From G963667675 sp964291545 (GTDB taxonomy: Bacteria > Chloroflexota > Dehalococcoidia > Lucifugimonadales > UBA3495), in assembly GCA_964291545.2 (NCBI GenBank), contig OZ219861.1, positions 1,260,737 through 1,324,736 of the forward strand: 64,000 bases of DNA, in the 5' to 3' direction. Position numbers and translations under genes: made by a program. Shown in pieces: positions 8,771 to 17,564 of the stretch. Position 1 is the first letter of the stretch. Every line of letters starts with the position of its first letter. The notes under the pieces are model-generated. The model was not told where the DNA came from and did no database searches. It saw nothing but the letters and a program-made list of their open reading frames with translations.

Positions 8771-9598
8771 CTATTGGACGTAGCCCACAAAGGTCTCTCT
8801 GAACTTGAGCTTGTCTTCGAGGCCGCCGAAGGTCAGCAGGTAGTGCCCCTGGTAGCCCGCAGATTCGAGTCTTTGCAATAGGGACTTGAAGTCTATATTC
8901 CCTTCGCCGGGAAGGAGATGCTCCTCGAACAGTCCGCGGTTGTCGGCCAGCAGGACGTGGTTTATGCGGTCGATTCCGTAGCGCGCCAGGAAGCCATCGA
9001 GAAAGCCGAGGACGCCTTCCGGGACAAGGTTCTCATGGTTGGCGGCCCAGGCCAGGTCCAGGCTGCCGGGAGGGATTGCATCCAGGTAAAAGCTGACCTC
9101 ATCCAGATTGTGGGCGAAGTAGTGGACCTCGGCGTCGTCAGGCTCTAAATTCAGGTTTTCCAGGACAATACGGGCGCCCTTGGACTCGGCGTAGCGGACG
9201 AGCCGAATTAAGCGGTCCAACGAGGCCTGCTTCCGGGCGTCCAGCGAGTCGCTGAAGTGGAACCCGCCGTGGACCGTCGTCCACTCACAGCCTAGACGGA
9301 CCGCCAGGTCGACGCAAGCCGTGAGATACCGGTCTACGCCCTCGGAAACGTGGGGAGCAAATTCGGCGACGTTAACCCCGGACAGGGTGTGGATCCCGAC
9401 ATGAATGTCGTGGCGGGCGCAGGCGTCCCTGACCGCCGCAACCCGCTGGTCGGTCCACGTCAATAAGTGGTTGGGGCCCTGGTCTACGGCGAAATCCAGG
9501 AAGTGGACGTTGTGGGCCCCGGCCCAGTCCAGGGCATCTTCCAGCTTCATGCCGCCCCTGGCGCCGCCGATGCGCTCTCTCAGGCCCATGGACGTCAC
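8771..9598 (-). CDS. Sugar phosphate isomerase/epimerase-like TIM barrel protein
   Basis: A 275-residue AP-endonuclease-2/xylose-isomerase-like TIM barrel. The metal-ligand positions of the family are visible as TVHGGFHF (about 118-125), the VLENLNLEPDD strand (about 160-170, Glu ligand) and HVLLADNRG with EEHLLPGEGNIDF (about 226-250). The last is the typical H-x-x-D-N...G-E-G-x-I-D ending. Members epimerise or isomerise sugars and inosose. The specific substrate is unknown. Met4 (MGLRERIGG) is an alternative start. Confidence 0.82.
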   Translation of the reverse strand: MTSMGLRERIGGARGGMKLEDALDWAGAHNVHFLDFAVDQGPNHLLTWTDQRVAAVRDACARHDIHVGIHTLSGVNVAEFAPHVSEGVDRYLTACVDLAVRLGCEWTTVHGGFHFSDSLDARKQASLDRLIRLVRYAESKGARIVLENLNLEPDDAEVHYFAHNLDEVSFYLDAIPPGSLDLAWAANHENLVPEGVLGFLDGFLARYGIDRINHVLLADNRGLFEEHLLPGEGNIDFKSLLQRLESAGYQGHYLLTFGGLEDKLKFRETFVGYVQ

Positions 9599-9758
9599 AT
9601 CCCTCGCTCAAACTTTGGCTGACTCGCAGGCATTTGTACCATGCCGATTCCGGACAAGGCAATGCAGCGGGCATATCGGGGTTCTATGGCTGGGGTACAA
9701 TGCATGCTACCGGCGCTAAAGAGGATTACGCCGGATACGCTGGTGAGAGGAACCGAAG

Positions 9759-10055
9759 ATGTACCTGATCAGACGAGGGTTCGTAATCAAGCCTTGGAAC
9801 ACACGGGAGGCGGCCCAGCTAGTCGCTCAAGTGGCGAAGGCTTTCGAGGAAGCGGGGAGGTCTTCGACCAGGGTTTATTGGAGCGGGCACACGGTGCCCG
9901 GTCCCGCGAACACGGTGTACATGGACTGGACTCAGGAGACGCTTAGTTCTCCCTACGCACCTGACGCCATGTATCCGCAGGGGATCGAGTCCGTTTATGA
10001 CCAGCTGGTCGAAGTCTGCGAGGACAGCTTCATCGAGTTCTACGAAATGGTCTAG
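9759..10055 (+). CDS. Small conserved-looking protein of unknown function
   Basis: A 98-residue protein preceded by GAGAGG at a good distance, so it is probably translated. The sequence alternates beta-like (MYLIRRGFVIKPW) and helical (TREAAQLVAQVAKAFEEAG) stretches and ends in an acidic helix, resembling a small ferredoxin-like alpha+beta barrel of the NIPSNAP/Dabb type. I do not recognise the family. It lies 85 bases upstream of the AhpD-like gene on the same strand and may share its transcript. Confidence 0.6.
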   Translation: MYLIRRGFVIKPWNTREAAQLVAQVAKAFEEAGRSSTRVYWSGHTVPGPANTVYMDWTQETLSSPYAPDAMYPQGIESVYDQLVEVCEDSFIEFYEMV

Positions 10056-10140
10056 GGGCTTATAACAGGCAACCTATCCGCCCCGACAAATGCCGGCAAC
10101 AGGGCTTTGGGGCATCGATTAACGATTCTGGAGGAGAGGA

Positions 10141-10698
10141 ATGGCACGACTACCGGTAGTTACCCGCGACATGGTCCCGGAGGAGTTCAGGGAGGCGTTC
10201 GACGAACTGACCGCGCCAACCGGCGGCACAATATCAGGCGGCCCGACGTCGATAACCATAAACAGCCCGGAACTGGCCCGGCGTCGGGGTCGCGTCAGCG
10301 GTTACCTGCGGTTTGAAAGCACCTTCCCCAAGCGCATTCAAGAGCTGACCATACTGGTCACCGCCCGGGCCATGGACTGTCAATACATCTGGAACGCCCA
10401 TGCTCCCGCGGCCCGCAGCGAGGGCGTCAGCGACGCCCTGGTGGATGCGATACGTGACAGGCAGCCCCTGCCGGCGATGGCCGATGACGCCCAGGCCATC
10501 ATCAACTACGGCCGGGAATTCTTCAATACGCACCAGGTCAGCGAAGAGACGTTTCAGGCGGCCTTGAAGGAGTTCGGCCCGCAGCACTTGGTGGAGTTGA
10601 CGGCGCTGCTGGGCCAGTACTCACAAACGGCGTTCTTCCTGAATGCCTTTAAGGTCGACCTACCGGAGGAGCGCACGGAGCCGGTGTTGCCGGTGTAA
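10141..10698 (+). CDS. Carboxymuconolactone decarboxylase / AhpD-like protein
   Basis: A 185-residue protein of the CMD/AhpD fold. The core helix RIQELTILVTARAMDCQYIWNAHAP holds Glu68, Cys80 and His87, which line up with the E...C...H positions of the family. The second cysteine of AhpD's CxxC is absent, so a peroxiredoxin-reducing disulphide chemistry is unlikely and a decarboxylase-like or unknown role is more probable. AGGAGAGGA immediately upstream of the ATG is a strong ribosome-binding site. Confidence 0.82.
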   Translation: MARLPVVTRDMVPEEFREAFDELTAPTGGTISGGPTSITINSPELARRRGRVSGYLRFESTFPKRIQELTILVTARAMDCQYIWNAHAPAARSEGVSDALVDAIRDRQPLPAMADDAQAIINYGREFFNTHQVSEETFQAALKEFGPQHLVELTALLGQYSQTAFFLNAFKVDLPEERTEPVLPV

Positions 10699-11427
10699 GG
10701 CCATCGGGGGTAACCGGCGGCCTCGTCGATATGCCTGGCCCTGGGAGACAGCCGTCTTCTGGTTGAGCATATCGGCCCCTACGTAGATTGCTCCAACGAA
10801 GGCCTAGTCAGGAACCCGTCGGGTTGGTCGCCGCCAAACGCGCGGCCTGACATCAAAGGGGCGCGGGACATCGATCGCCAATGAGCATGCGCCTGGCGGC
10901 CGGTATGGCGCCGGGTGTCGTCGTTTAAGTCCGCTACGACCGGCGGCAGGACGTGGGGTCCATTACACCGGACTTGCCGTGGGTGCAAACGAGATGGTTG
11001 TTAAGGCTGCGTGGGACGGTGAGAGGGCCGAAGCGGCGGAGGGTGCGGCATTCTAGACGTGTTTGTTTGCCCACCATTGCTGCAGATAAGCGCGTTTTGC
11101 CCCAAGCAGCAAAGCGGGCCCCGATTGCTTTAGCATCTGGCCCTTCCGTCTGCAGGGCGCCAATCCCCAGGAGTGAATCCGATCTGAGTTAACAATGGCC
11201 ATGATGCCGGCTGCCATTCTGGATGATAAAAGGTTATGAAAATCGGTAAATTAAGTTACGCAATAGTTACATAAAAGTAGTATACTATATGGCCGATGTT
11301 GATGTATAACGTGCGAACCCCCTGGCGTCACAGGCCTGCCGCACTGCGGCGGCAGGATGTTCGCCCTGACTGTGACCTGTTCTATTGCTACGTAATCTAG
11401 GCCAAAGACCGGTAAGAAGGGGAACAG
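10699..11427. other. Long intergenic region, partly AT-rich
   Basis: Over these 729 bases no intact gene is visible. A few short frames are broken by stops and could be remnants. Bases 11,215-11,300 are strikingly AT-rich compared with the surroundings and contain TATACT (11,281-11,286). This is a plausible -10 for the methyltransferase gene, about 140 bases downstream, but its -35 is poor. Confidence 0.4.
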
Positions 11428-12255
11428 ATGACCCACCAGGCATCGGGAACTCCCGACTACACAATGGGCTTTAGCGAAGAGTTCATGGAGTCTCTGCGGC
11501 GATACACTGCGCAGGCCAGTGCCGCTTACCTGCTCCCGAATCTCAGGCCGGGGATTCGGATTCTCGACTTTGGCTGTGGGCCGGGCACAATATCGGTCGG
11601 CCTGGCCAAAGCGGTGGCGCCGGGAGAGTTGCACGGCGTAGACATGGAGCAATCACAGATCGACTTGGCTAAGTCTGTGGCCCAGACGAATGGAATAGAC
11701 AACGCCAAATTCCACGTGGGCGACGTGACAGGCCTTCCGTTTGAAGACGACTTCTTCGATGTTGCCCATTGCCACAACGTCCTGATGCACATTCCGGACA
11801 CTCAGTCAGTGCTGGCTGAGGTAAAACGAGTCCTCAAGCCCGGCGGCATCATCGGCTGCCGGGAAATGATTTCTGCATCCAGCTTCACGGAGCCAGACTT
11901 TGGCGTCATCAGAAGAGCATGGGACATGTTCGAGGACCTTGTATCCGCCGATGACGGCCATCCGCAGATGGGCAAGGAGTTGAAACATCATTTCGGCCAA
12001 GCGGGCTTTGCCAACATCCTGGTGACCTCCTCGTTCGACATTTACAGCACGCCTGAGGATGTGGAGTTCATCTACGGGTTTGCCACCAAGTGGTTTTTGG
12101 CGCCGGAAATCACGGAGGCGGCCATAAAGTATGGGGCTTCCACCAGACAGTTGTGCGACGCCATAGCCGACGCCTATGCCCGGTGGAGGAATCATCCTGC
12201 TGCAATGGTCGGCGTTGCCTTCGGTGAAGCGGTTGCCGGCAAGCCGATAGCCTGA
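11428..12255 (+). CDS. Class I SAM-dependent methyltransferase
   Basis: A 275-residue methyltransferase of the UbiE/Methyltransf_11 type. Motif I is ILDFGCGPG (residues 45-53), the acidic SAM-ribose contact is in HGVDMEQ (Asp72), and motif II/post-I follow as VGDVTGLPFEDDFFDVAHCHNVLMHI with LKPGGIIGCRE. The target (quinone, lipid, small metabolite) cannot be read from sequence. It has a GGGGAACAG upstream sequence and no operon partner. An AT-rich region with a TATACT box precedes it. Confidence 0.88.
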   Translation: MTHQASGTPDYTMGFSEEFMESLRRYTAQASAAYLLPNLRPGIRILDFGCGPGTISVGLAKAVAPGELHGVDMEQSQIDLAKSVAQTNGIDNAKFHVGDVTGLPFEDDFFDVAHCHNVLMHIPDTQSVLAEVKRVLKPGGIIGCREMISASSFTEPDFGVIRRAWDMFEDLVSADDGHPQMGKELKHHFGQAGFANILVTSSFDIYSTPEDVEFIYGFATKWFLAPEITEAAIKYGASTRQLCDAIADAYARWRNHPAAMVGVAFGEAVAGKPIA

Positions 12256-12507
12256 CGGGTAAATCCGGTGCTGCTTGACGCACCAGGAGGTGAAGAAGGG
12301 AGGCGGCGGAGATTAGGCTTGTGTTTGCTTAAAGTGTCGAGCATATCCAGGCTCAGGCGCGTCAAACACCAAGGGCAAACGGGGATCAGACAACCTGACA
12401 CTGCGGCTGGACGTTGCGGGCCGCCGCGCCGGGACCGGCGATTGGCGACCAAGGAAATCAGGTGGCGATCATGGCCGCTTGGAGATTGAGGGCGTCTGGG
12501 AGCCCGC

Positions 12508-13272
12508 ATGATGAGCCCGCAACGAGTCCTGTTTACAGCCGCTGTTATCCTGTTCGTCCTGATGGTGCCGGCCTGCTCCGATGATGAATCCCAGCCGGAC
12601 CTTCGGACAACTATCACCGCTCTGGAAGCCAAGTTGGCCGTCCTGGAGGCGCAGGCGGCTGCCGCGGCGCCAACACCTACCCCGGAGGTCGTCTACATCC
12701 CGGCGACCCCGGAGGTTGTGTACGTCACCGTGGCGGTGACGCCGACCCCTACGCCAACGCCCATACCAACTCCGCCTCCGAAGTCCGCAGTCATCGACCC
12801 TGCGGTGGTCGAGGCCCTGGTGTTGGACCTGGTGAACGCTGAGCGGGAAGCCGCTGGGCTAAAGGCCCTGTTGGTGGACCCTCGCATCGTCGAGATCGCC
12901 CGCTGGCACAGCGAATCAATGGCCGCCAAGGGCTTTGCCCCGGTTGGGTCGGGAACCGACGCCCTGAGCCGGGCCTACTCCGCAGGTTACGAATGCTGGC
13001 GCCTGGGGTATTCTTTTGGAGAGAACACCGCCGAGTCCATCGAGCCGGGTAGCCAACACCACCAGAACGGGCTCGAGGATAAACACGCCCGGCTGGTAGT
13101 TACCGAATGGATGGCAGACCAGCTCCGCCGGAACACCGTTCTCCACCCGGACATGGCCGCCACCGGCGTGGGCGTTGCAGTGGAGCGGTTCTCCGGCCAC
13201 GGTTGGGACACTTACGTCTACGTCACCCAGAACTTCTCGTCCTGCTCCTGGCGGCCAAAAAGCGAGTCATAA
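12508..13272 (+). CDS. CAP (SCP/PR1) domain lipoprotein
   Basis: A 254-residue secreted lipoprotein. Residues 1-22 form a signal peptide ending in the lipobox MVPAC with Cys23. A short coiled stretch and a T/P-rich linker (about 54-92, TPTPTPTPIPTPPP) hold the domain off the membrane. The CAP domain (about 96-250) shows its hallmarks: LVNAEREAAGL, IARWHSESMA, GENTAES, EWMADQL...VLHPDMAATGVGV. Bacterial CAP proteins are extracellular and poorly understood; some bind lipids or act as proteases. Met2 could be the actual start. Confidence 0.88.
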   Translation: MMSPQRVLFTAAVILFVLMVPACSDDESQPDLRTTITALEAKLAVLEAQAAAAAPTPTPEVVYIPATPEVVYVTVAVTPTPTPTPIPTPPPKSAVIDPAVVEALVLDLVNAEREAAGLKALLVDPRIVEIARWHSESMAAKGFAPVGSGTDALSRAYSAGYECWRLGYSFGENTAESIEPGSQHHQNGLEDKHARLVVTEWMADQLRRNTVLHPDMAATGVGVAVERFSGHGWDTYVYVTQNFSSCSWRPKSES

Positions 13273-13841
13273 GAAACATTGATGTCAGCCGGGAAAGGGC
13301 CGGCGGTTCGCCATTGGAGGATGCTGCAGACGTTGTCCGCCCCAGTGGTGTTGAGGAGGTTATGGGGGAAACCGGTCCGGCTCGGTAGTGGAGTCTGGCA
13401 TATCTAGGATCAGGCTTAACCTCCGGCAAATGCAAACGGGACTGCAGCTAAGGTTGCGGCTTCATCGCTGCGTAGTTGGCTACTATCTGGGAGGAGCGAG
13501 CCGCTCACCAACTGTGTAAGGAGGAGTGAGTAATTGCTGGCGCAGCTAGTCCCAATCCCGCTTTCCCTAGCAGTGGCATCAACGCCCCCGGGTAGAACGG
13601 CATGACCTTTCGCGACTAGTTCGGGAATCAGGCCGGTATCCGTTCCTGGAACGCTCTGAGGTTTCGCCAAGAAACGGAGTTATTGCATCGCTGAGACGTA
13701 ATACGAGGCGGCAGATGCTCTGCCGGTTTCTCGCAAGCGGCGGAGACCTTGGCCGGCGCTACAATCCCGGACCGTGCCGCAACAGTTCCGTAGCCGGGTC
13801 CGGAGCAAGCTAATCCAACGAACAGCGCCGAAGATTTAACT
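13273..13841. other. Intergenic region without a recognisable gene
   Basis: These 569 bases hold only short unconvincing frames. I see no RNA gene, no strong promoter pair and no repeat. Confidence 0.4.
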
Positions 13842-14168
13842 ATGGCAGATTCGACGCTTTCGATAGCCAAAGACAAACACGGGACCATCCTCATCAAGGT
13901 GGTGAGCCTCACGGGTGCGCCTCGATGGAGCTTCCCATTTGAGAGTGGAGACAGTGACCGTATGTACCAGTGTCTCAAGCAGGGCTTGACATACACCTTC
14001 CGGGCCGGTTATCGGCTGCTGACCGTCAAGCCCTCACCGGTCAACACCGGAGCGGTCACCCTCATGTTTCACGGCACTCGGGAAGGCTCCCACGTCTACA
14101 TGCTTCGGCCTGAGGAAACGACCTTGCTGGCGGCGCACCTGGAAGCCCTTATGCCGAAGCGTCGCTGA
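13842..14168 (+). CDS. Hypothetical protein
   Basis: A 108-residue protein that I do not recognise. It looks like a compact alternating beta-strand fold (TLSIAKDKHGTILIKVVSL, YRLLTVKPSPVNTGAVTLMF) with a C-terminal helix rich in Leu/Ala (ETTLLAAHLEALMPKRR). There is no signal peptide or membrane segment. The neighbouring unknown gene at 14,361 lies on the same strand. Confidence 0.45.
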   Translation: MADSTLSIAKDKHGTILIKVVSLTGAPRWSFPFESGDSDRMYQCLKQGLTYTFRAGYRLLTVKPSPVNTGAVTLMFHGTREGSHVYMLRPEETTLLAAHLEALMPKRR

Positions 14169-14360
14169 GTTGGACTGTGAACAAGGTGGTGATTGTTCCA
14201 CGTCGCTGTCGACGCGGTCGGGGTGGTGGTGAACTGCTTGACATACACTTGGGATTGGGAAGGCAACTAGACCTATGACGATTCGTTCGTGACCGGCTCG
14301 AACATCGCCAGTTATTCGCAGTACGGCCAAATCGCTCGCTGAGAGGTAAAGGCTACAAGA

Positions 14361-14702
14361 ATGTTCAAATATGGAATACGACTGGACTGGGCCGGGAGCT
14401 GCAGCCTCTACCATCGATTAGAGGAAGTCGATTACCGGAAGGTTGGAGTGGATGGGGTGTACGTCGTTTGGTGCCCCTATCCAAAGATGGTCTATCACGC
14501 AGATCAGGGGAACATCGGTGAACAGACTAAGATTCTCCTCCGCGAGCAGCATTACTTCATAGGGGACGCGCTGGTCACCTGGGACCCAGTGCCCTACCAG
14601 TCAGACCGGAACGGTATTGAGATATACCTAACGGAGTCTCTCAGGCCCATATATTACACGAGACGGTCACCGGCCAAACCCATACCGGTGAACTTGCCAT
14701 AA
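14361..14702 (+). CDS. Hypothetical protein
   Basis: A 113-residue protein of unknown family, rich in aromatic residues (ten Tyr in the first 100 positions), with GVYVVWCPYPKMVYHADQG in the middle. GAGAGGTAAAGG precedes it but sits rather far upstream. It has no membrane segment. The composition is protein-like and the length is small, so confidence is moderate. Confidence 0.45.
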   Translation: MFKYGIRLDWAGSCSLYHRLEEVDYRKVGVDGVYVVWCPYPKMVYHADQGNIGEQTKILLREQHYFIGDALVTWDPVPYQSDRNGIEIYLTESLRPIYYTRRSPAKPIPVNLP

Positions 14703-14868
14703 ATCGAAGACAGTCCTTCAATTCTTGACTCCTGAATTTCACTCATGCCTCTGAACATGGCGAGCGCCAGGAACAACCGGATGGCTGCGATGGCCAATGG
14801 AACTTCCGGGGATTGTGTTGAACGTATGTGACGCAGTCGTTACTTTTGGGCCAAATATCTATGATAAG

Positions 14869-14897
14869 TTGTGACCATTAACTGGAACTGGCATAAT
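14869..14897 (+). promoter_or_regulatory. Promoter of the kinase-regulator fusion gene
   Basis: TTGTGA (14,869-14,874) and CATAAT (14,892-14,897) are separated by exactly 17 bases, and the TTG start codon of the regulator lies 70 bases downstream. The boxes match four of six and five of six consensus positions. Confidence 0.5.
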
Positions 14898-14966
14898 TGG
14901 CCCATAGTCCTGCGGCTCTTCTGGGAGCGGCCGTAGGGTTTTCAGTGGCCGAACGGAGTTGACTAA

Positions 14967-17375
14967 TTGAGACCATCGGATGAGCGAGACCGCGAGATAT
15001 CGGAGTTGCGCGAGCGCCTCTCGCGCCTGAGCGAGGCCAGCCTGCGCATTACTGAGGACGTTGACCTTGATATCGTGTTTCGGGAGGTGCTGGACGGAGC
15101 CCGCATTCTGACCGGGGCCAGAAGGGGAGGCATGACCACGGTGGACGACGCCGGGCAGCCGGAGGGATTCGTTTCGTCGGGATTCACCGAGGAGGAGCAG
15201 AAACTGCTCTTCGACCTGCCGGGTGGACTGGAGTTCTTCGCCTACTTGAGCAAACTGCCCGGCCCACTGAGGGTGGCGGACTTCTCATCCCACATCGCCG
15301 CGGTCGGGCTTCCCGAAGTGGGTCCACCGCTGGGGCCTGTAAAGAGCTTCCTCAGCGCTCCCATCCGTCACGCGGGGCGTTACATGGGCAACGTCTATCT
15401 AACAGACAAGGAGGGCGGCCTAGAGTTCTCGGACGAGGACGAGGAGACGCTGAAGATGTTCGCTTCGCAAGGGGCGATGGCCATTGTAAACGCCCGCAGG
15501 CACCGGGACGAGCGGCGGGCCAGGGCCGACCTGGAGACCCTCGTCGACACCTCACCCGTGGGCGTGGTGGTCTTCGACGTCCAGAGGGGAGCGCCCAAGT
15601 CCCTTAACCGTGAGGCCCGCAGGCTGGTAGATACCCTCCGGGACCCCGGCCAGACACCGGAGATGCTCCTTGACATAGTGACCTTCACGCGCGCCGACGG
15701 CAGGGAGATCTCGCTGCGAGAGTTCCCTATGTCTGACCTCCTCAGGTTAGGCGAGACACTGCGGGCCGAGGAGATCGTACTGCGGGCTCCCGACGGGCGG
15801 AGCGTTACGGTGCTGCTCAACGCAACACCCATACTCTCCGAAGAGGGCTCGGTTGAATCTATGGTCGTCACCATGCAGGATATGGCCGACGTGGAGGAAT
15901 TGGAGCGGATGCGGGCCCAGTTTCTGGCGATGGTGAGCCACGAGCTCCGCGCGCCGCTAACCTCTATCAAGGGATCGGCCGCGACCGTGTTGGATTCGGC
16001 TGCCGACCTGGACCCAGCCGTGGTCCGCCAGTTCTTCCGCATCATAGCGGACCAGGCCGACCACATGCACGACTTGGTCACCGACCTGCTCGACGTGGCC
16101 CGGATAGATACGGGTACCCTCGCGGTCAGTCCCGAGCCCGCGGAAATCGTCGCGCTGGTGGACCGGGCGCGGAGTGCTCTCCTGGGCGCAGGGGGTAGGA
16201 ACAACCTCTCCGTCGAAATCGGGCCGGACCTGCCTCTGGTAATGGCGGACAGGCGGCGCATCGTCCAGGTCCTGGGCAACCTCATGTCCAACGCAGCCAA
16301 GCACTCACCGGAGTCTTCGCTTATCAAAGTGACCGCCGTGCGGGATGACGTCTGCGTTGCGGTCTCGGTGTCCGACGAGGGAAGGGGGATCCCGGCCGAG
16401 ATCCTGCCACACTTGTTTCGCAAGTTCTCCAGTGAGCAGTCCGAGGAGCAACGAGGAGACACGGGACTTGGGCTGGCGATCTGCAAGGGAATAGTGGAAG
16501 CGCATGGCGGCCGCATATGGGCGGAGAGCGACGGACCGGGTCTGGGAGCGCGTTTCACGTTCACGTTGCCAACGATTGAGGAAGCTGCCGACAGAACGAC
16601 AAGCGCGCCTACACGGTCGCCGACTCGCTCATTGTCCCCGGGGGATGGGGACTTAGGGGCACACGTACCCGTCCTCGCGGTGGACGACGACCCCAACGAT
16701 CTCCGATACATCCGCGATACTCTTGTCCGTGCTGGTTACGCCCCTATCGTCACCGGAAATCCATGGGATGTGCCCAGCCTGATGGAAACGGACAGGCCCG
16801 AACTGGTGCTGCTGGACCTGTTGCTGCCCGGAACCGACGGCATCAGACTTATGGAAGAGATACATAAATCGGCTGACGTACCCGTCGTATTTTTGTCCGC
16901 CTACGGACAAGAAGAGCTAATAGCCAGGGCCTTCGACATGGGTGCAGCGGACTACCTGGTCAAGCCTTTCTCTCCAACCGAGCTTGCGGCGAGAATCAGG
17001 GCGGCCCTTCGCCGGAGGGTCACCCCGGAGCCGTCGGAACCGTACGAGTTTAGAGATCTCACCGTAGACTACGCCAGACGCAGGGTTACTCTGGGGGGTC
17101 GCTTGGTGCCGCTGGTGGCGATGGAGTACAGGCTCCTTGCCGAACTCTCGGCGCACTCCGGACGGGTGATAACGTACGATCACCTTTTGAGACGGGTATG
17201 GGGAGAGGAGCGCCAGGGCGGCGACATACGGCCCATCCGCACTATGATGAGCAAGCTCCGGCGTAAGCTAGGCGACGATGCGGACAATCCCACATACATA
17301 TTTACGGATCAGCGCATCGGCTACCGGATGCCCAAGGGCGGGACAGGAGATGGTGAGCCGCCCGAGGCGCCCTGA
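14967..17375 (+). CDS. Single-chain two-component system: GAF histidine kinase fused to OmpR-type response regulator
   Basis: This 802-residue soluble protein combines a whole two-component system. A short coiled coil (1-30) leads to a GAF domain (about 33-180), then a PAS-like segment (about 188-305). A HisKA helix carries the phospho-His in MVSHELRAPLTSIKG (His325), and the HATPase domain has N442 in the N-box, DEGRGIP and GLGLAICKG. After a linker comes a receiver domain (about 568-685) with Asp573-575, phosphoacceptor Asp617 and Lys666, then an OmpR/PhoB winged helix (about 695-795) ending in RRKLGDD...IGYRMPKG. No transmembrane segment is present, so it senses a cytoplasmic signal through GAF. 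Translation starts at TTG with GGAG eight bases upstream. Kinase-receiver hybrids with a DNA-binding end are known in Bacteroidetes with AraC domains; an OmpR ending is less common. Confidence 0.9.
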   Translation: MRPSDERDREISELRERLSRLSEASLRITEDVDLDIVFREVLDGARILTGARRGGMTTVDDAGQPEGFVSSGFTEEEQKLLFDLPGGLEFFAYLSKLPGPLRVADFSSHIAAVGLPEVGPPLGPVKSFLSAPIRHAGRYMGNVYLTDKEGGLEFSDEDEETLKMFASQGAMAIVNARRHRDERRARADLETLVDTSPVGVVVFDVQRGAPKSLNREARRLVDTLRDPGQTPEMLLDIVTFTRADGREISLREFPMSDLLRLGETLRAEEIVLRAPDGRSVTVLLNATPILSEEGSVESMVVTMQDMADVEELERMRAQFLAMVSHELRAPLTSIKGSAATVLDSAADLDPAVVRQFFRIIADQADHMHDLVTDLLDVARIDTGTLAVSPEPAEIVALVDRARSALLGAGGRNNLSVEIGPDLPLVMADRRRIVQVLGNLMSNAAKHSPESSLIKVTAVRDDVCVAVSVSDEGRGIPAEILPHLFRKFSSEQSEEQRGDTGLGLAICKGIVEAHGGRIWAESDGPGLGARFTFTLPTIEEAADRTTSAPTRSPTRSLSPGDGDLGAHVPVLAVDDDPNDLRYIRDTLVRAGYAPIVTGNPWDVPSLMETDRPELVLLDLLLPGTDGIRLMEEIHKSADVPVVFLSAYGQEELIARAFDMGAADYLVKPFSPTELAARIRAALRRRVTPEPSEPYEFRDLTVDYARRRVTLGGRLVPLVAMEYRLLAELSAHSGRVITYDHLLRRVWGEERQGGDIRPIRTMMSKLRRKLGDDADNPTYIFTDQRIGYRMPKGGTGDGEPPEAP

Positions 17376-17564
17376 TACCAGGGACCTCCGTCCCATACAT
17401 AAAGGAATACATCAAGGCGAATTGTTGAAGGCCCGTTGCTCCCAAAAAAATCGGCGGCACGGCGTCCAACAGAAATATATGCGGCCGTGCAAGCTGCAGC
17501 AGCCCTGCCCGTTTTCGATTACCGATTCACCTGAGGCTTTGGTCCAACAACGCTAAGGCGTATC

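Noticed and set aside
10699..11427. Decayed gene between the AhpD-like and methyltransferase genes
   Set aside because: Short peptides resembling protein sequence occur but are too brief and interrupted to name a family.
15395..16711. 438-codon minus-strand frame opposite the kinase-regulator gene
   Set aside because: It is rich in Ser and Arg with no motif; the plus-strand protein has every kinase and receiver motif.
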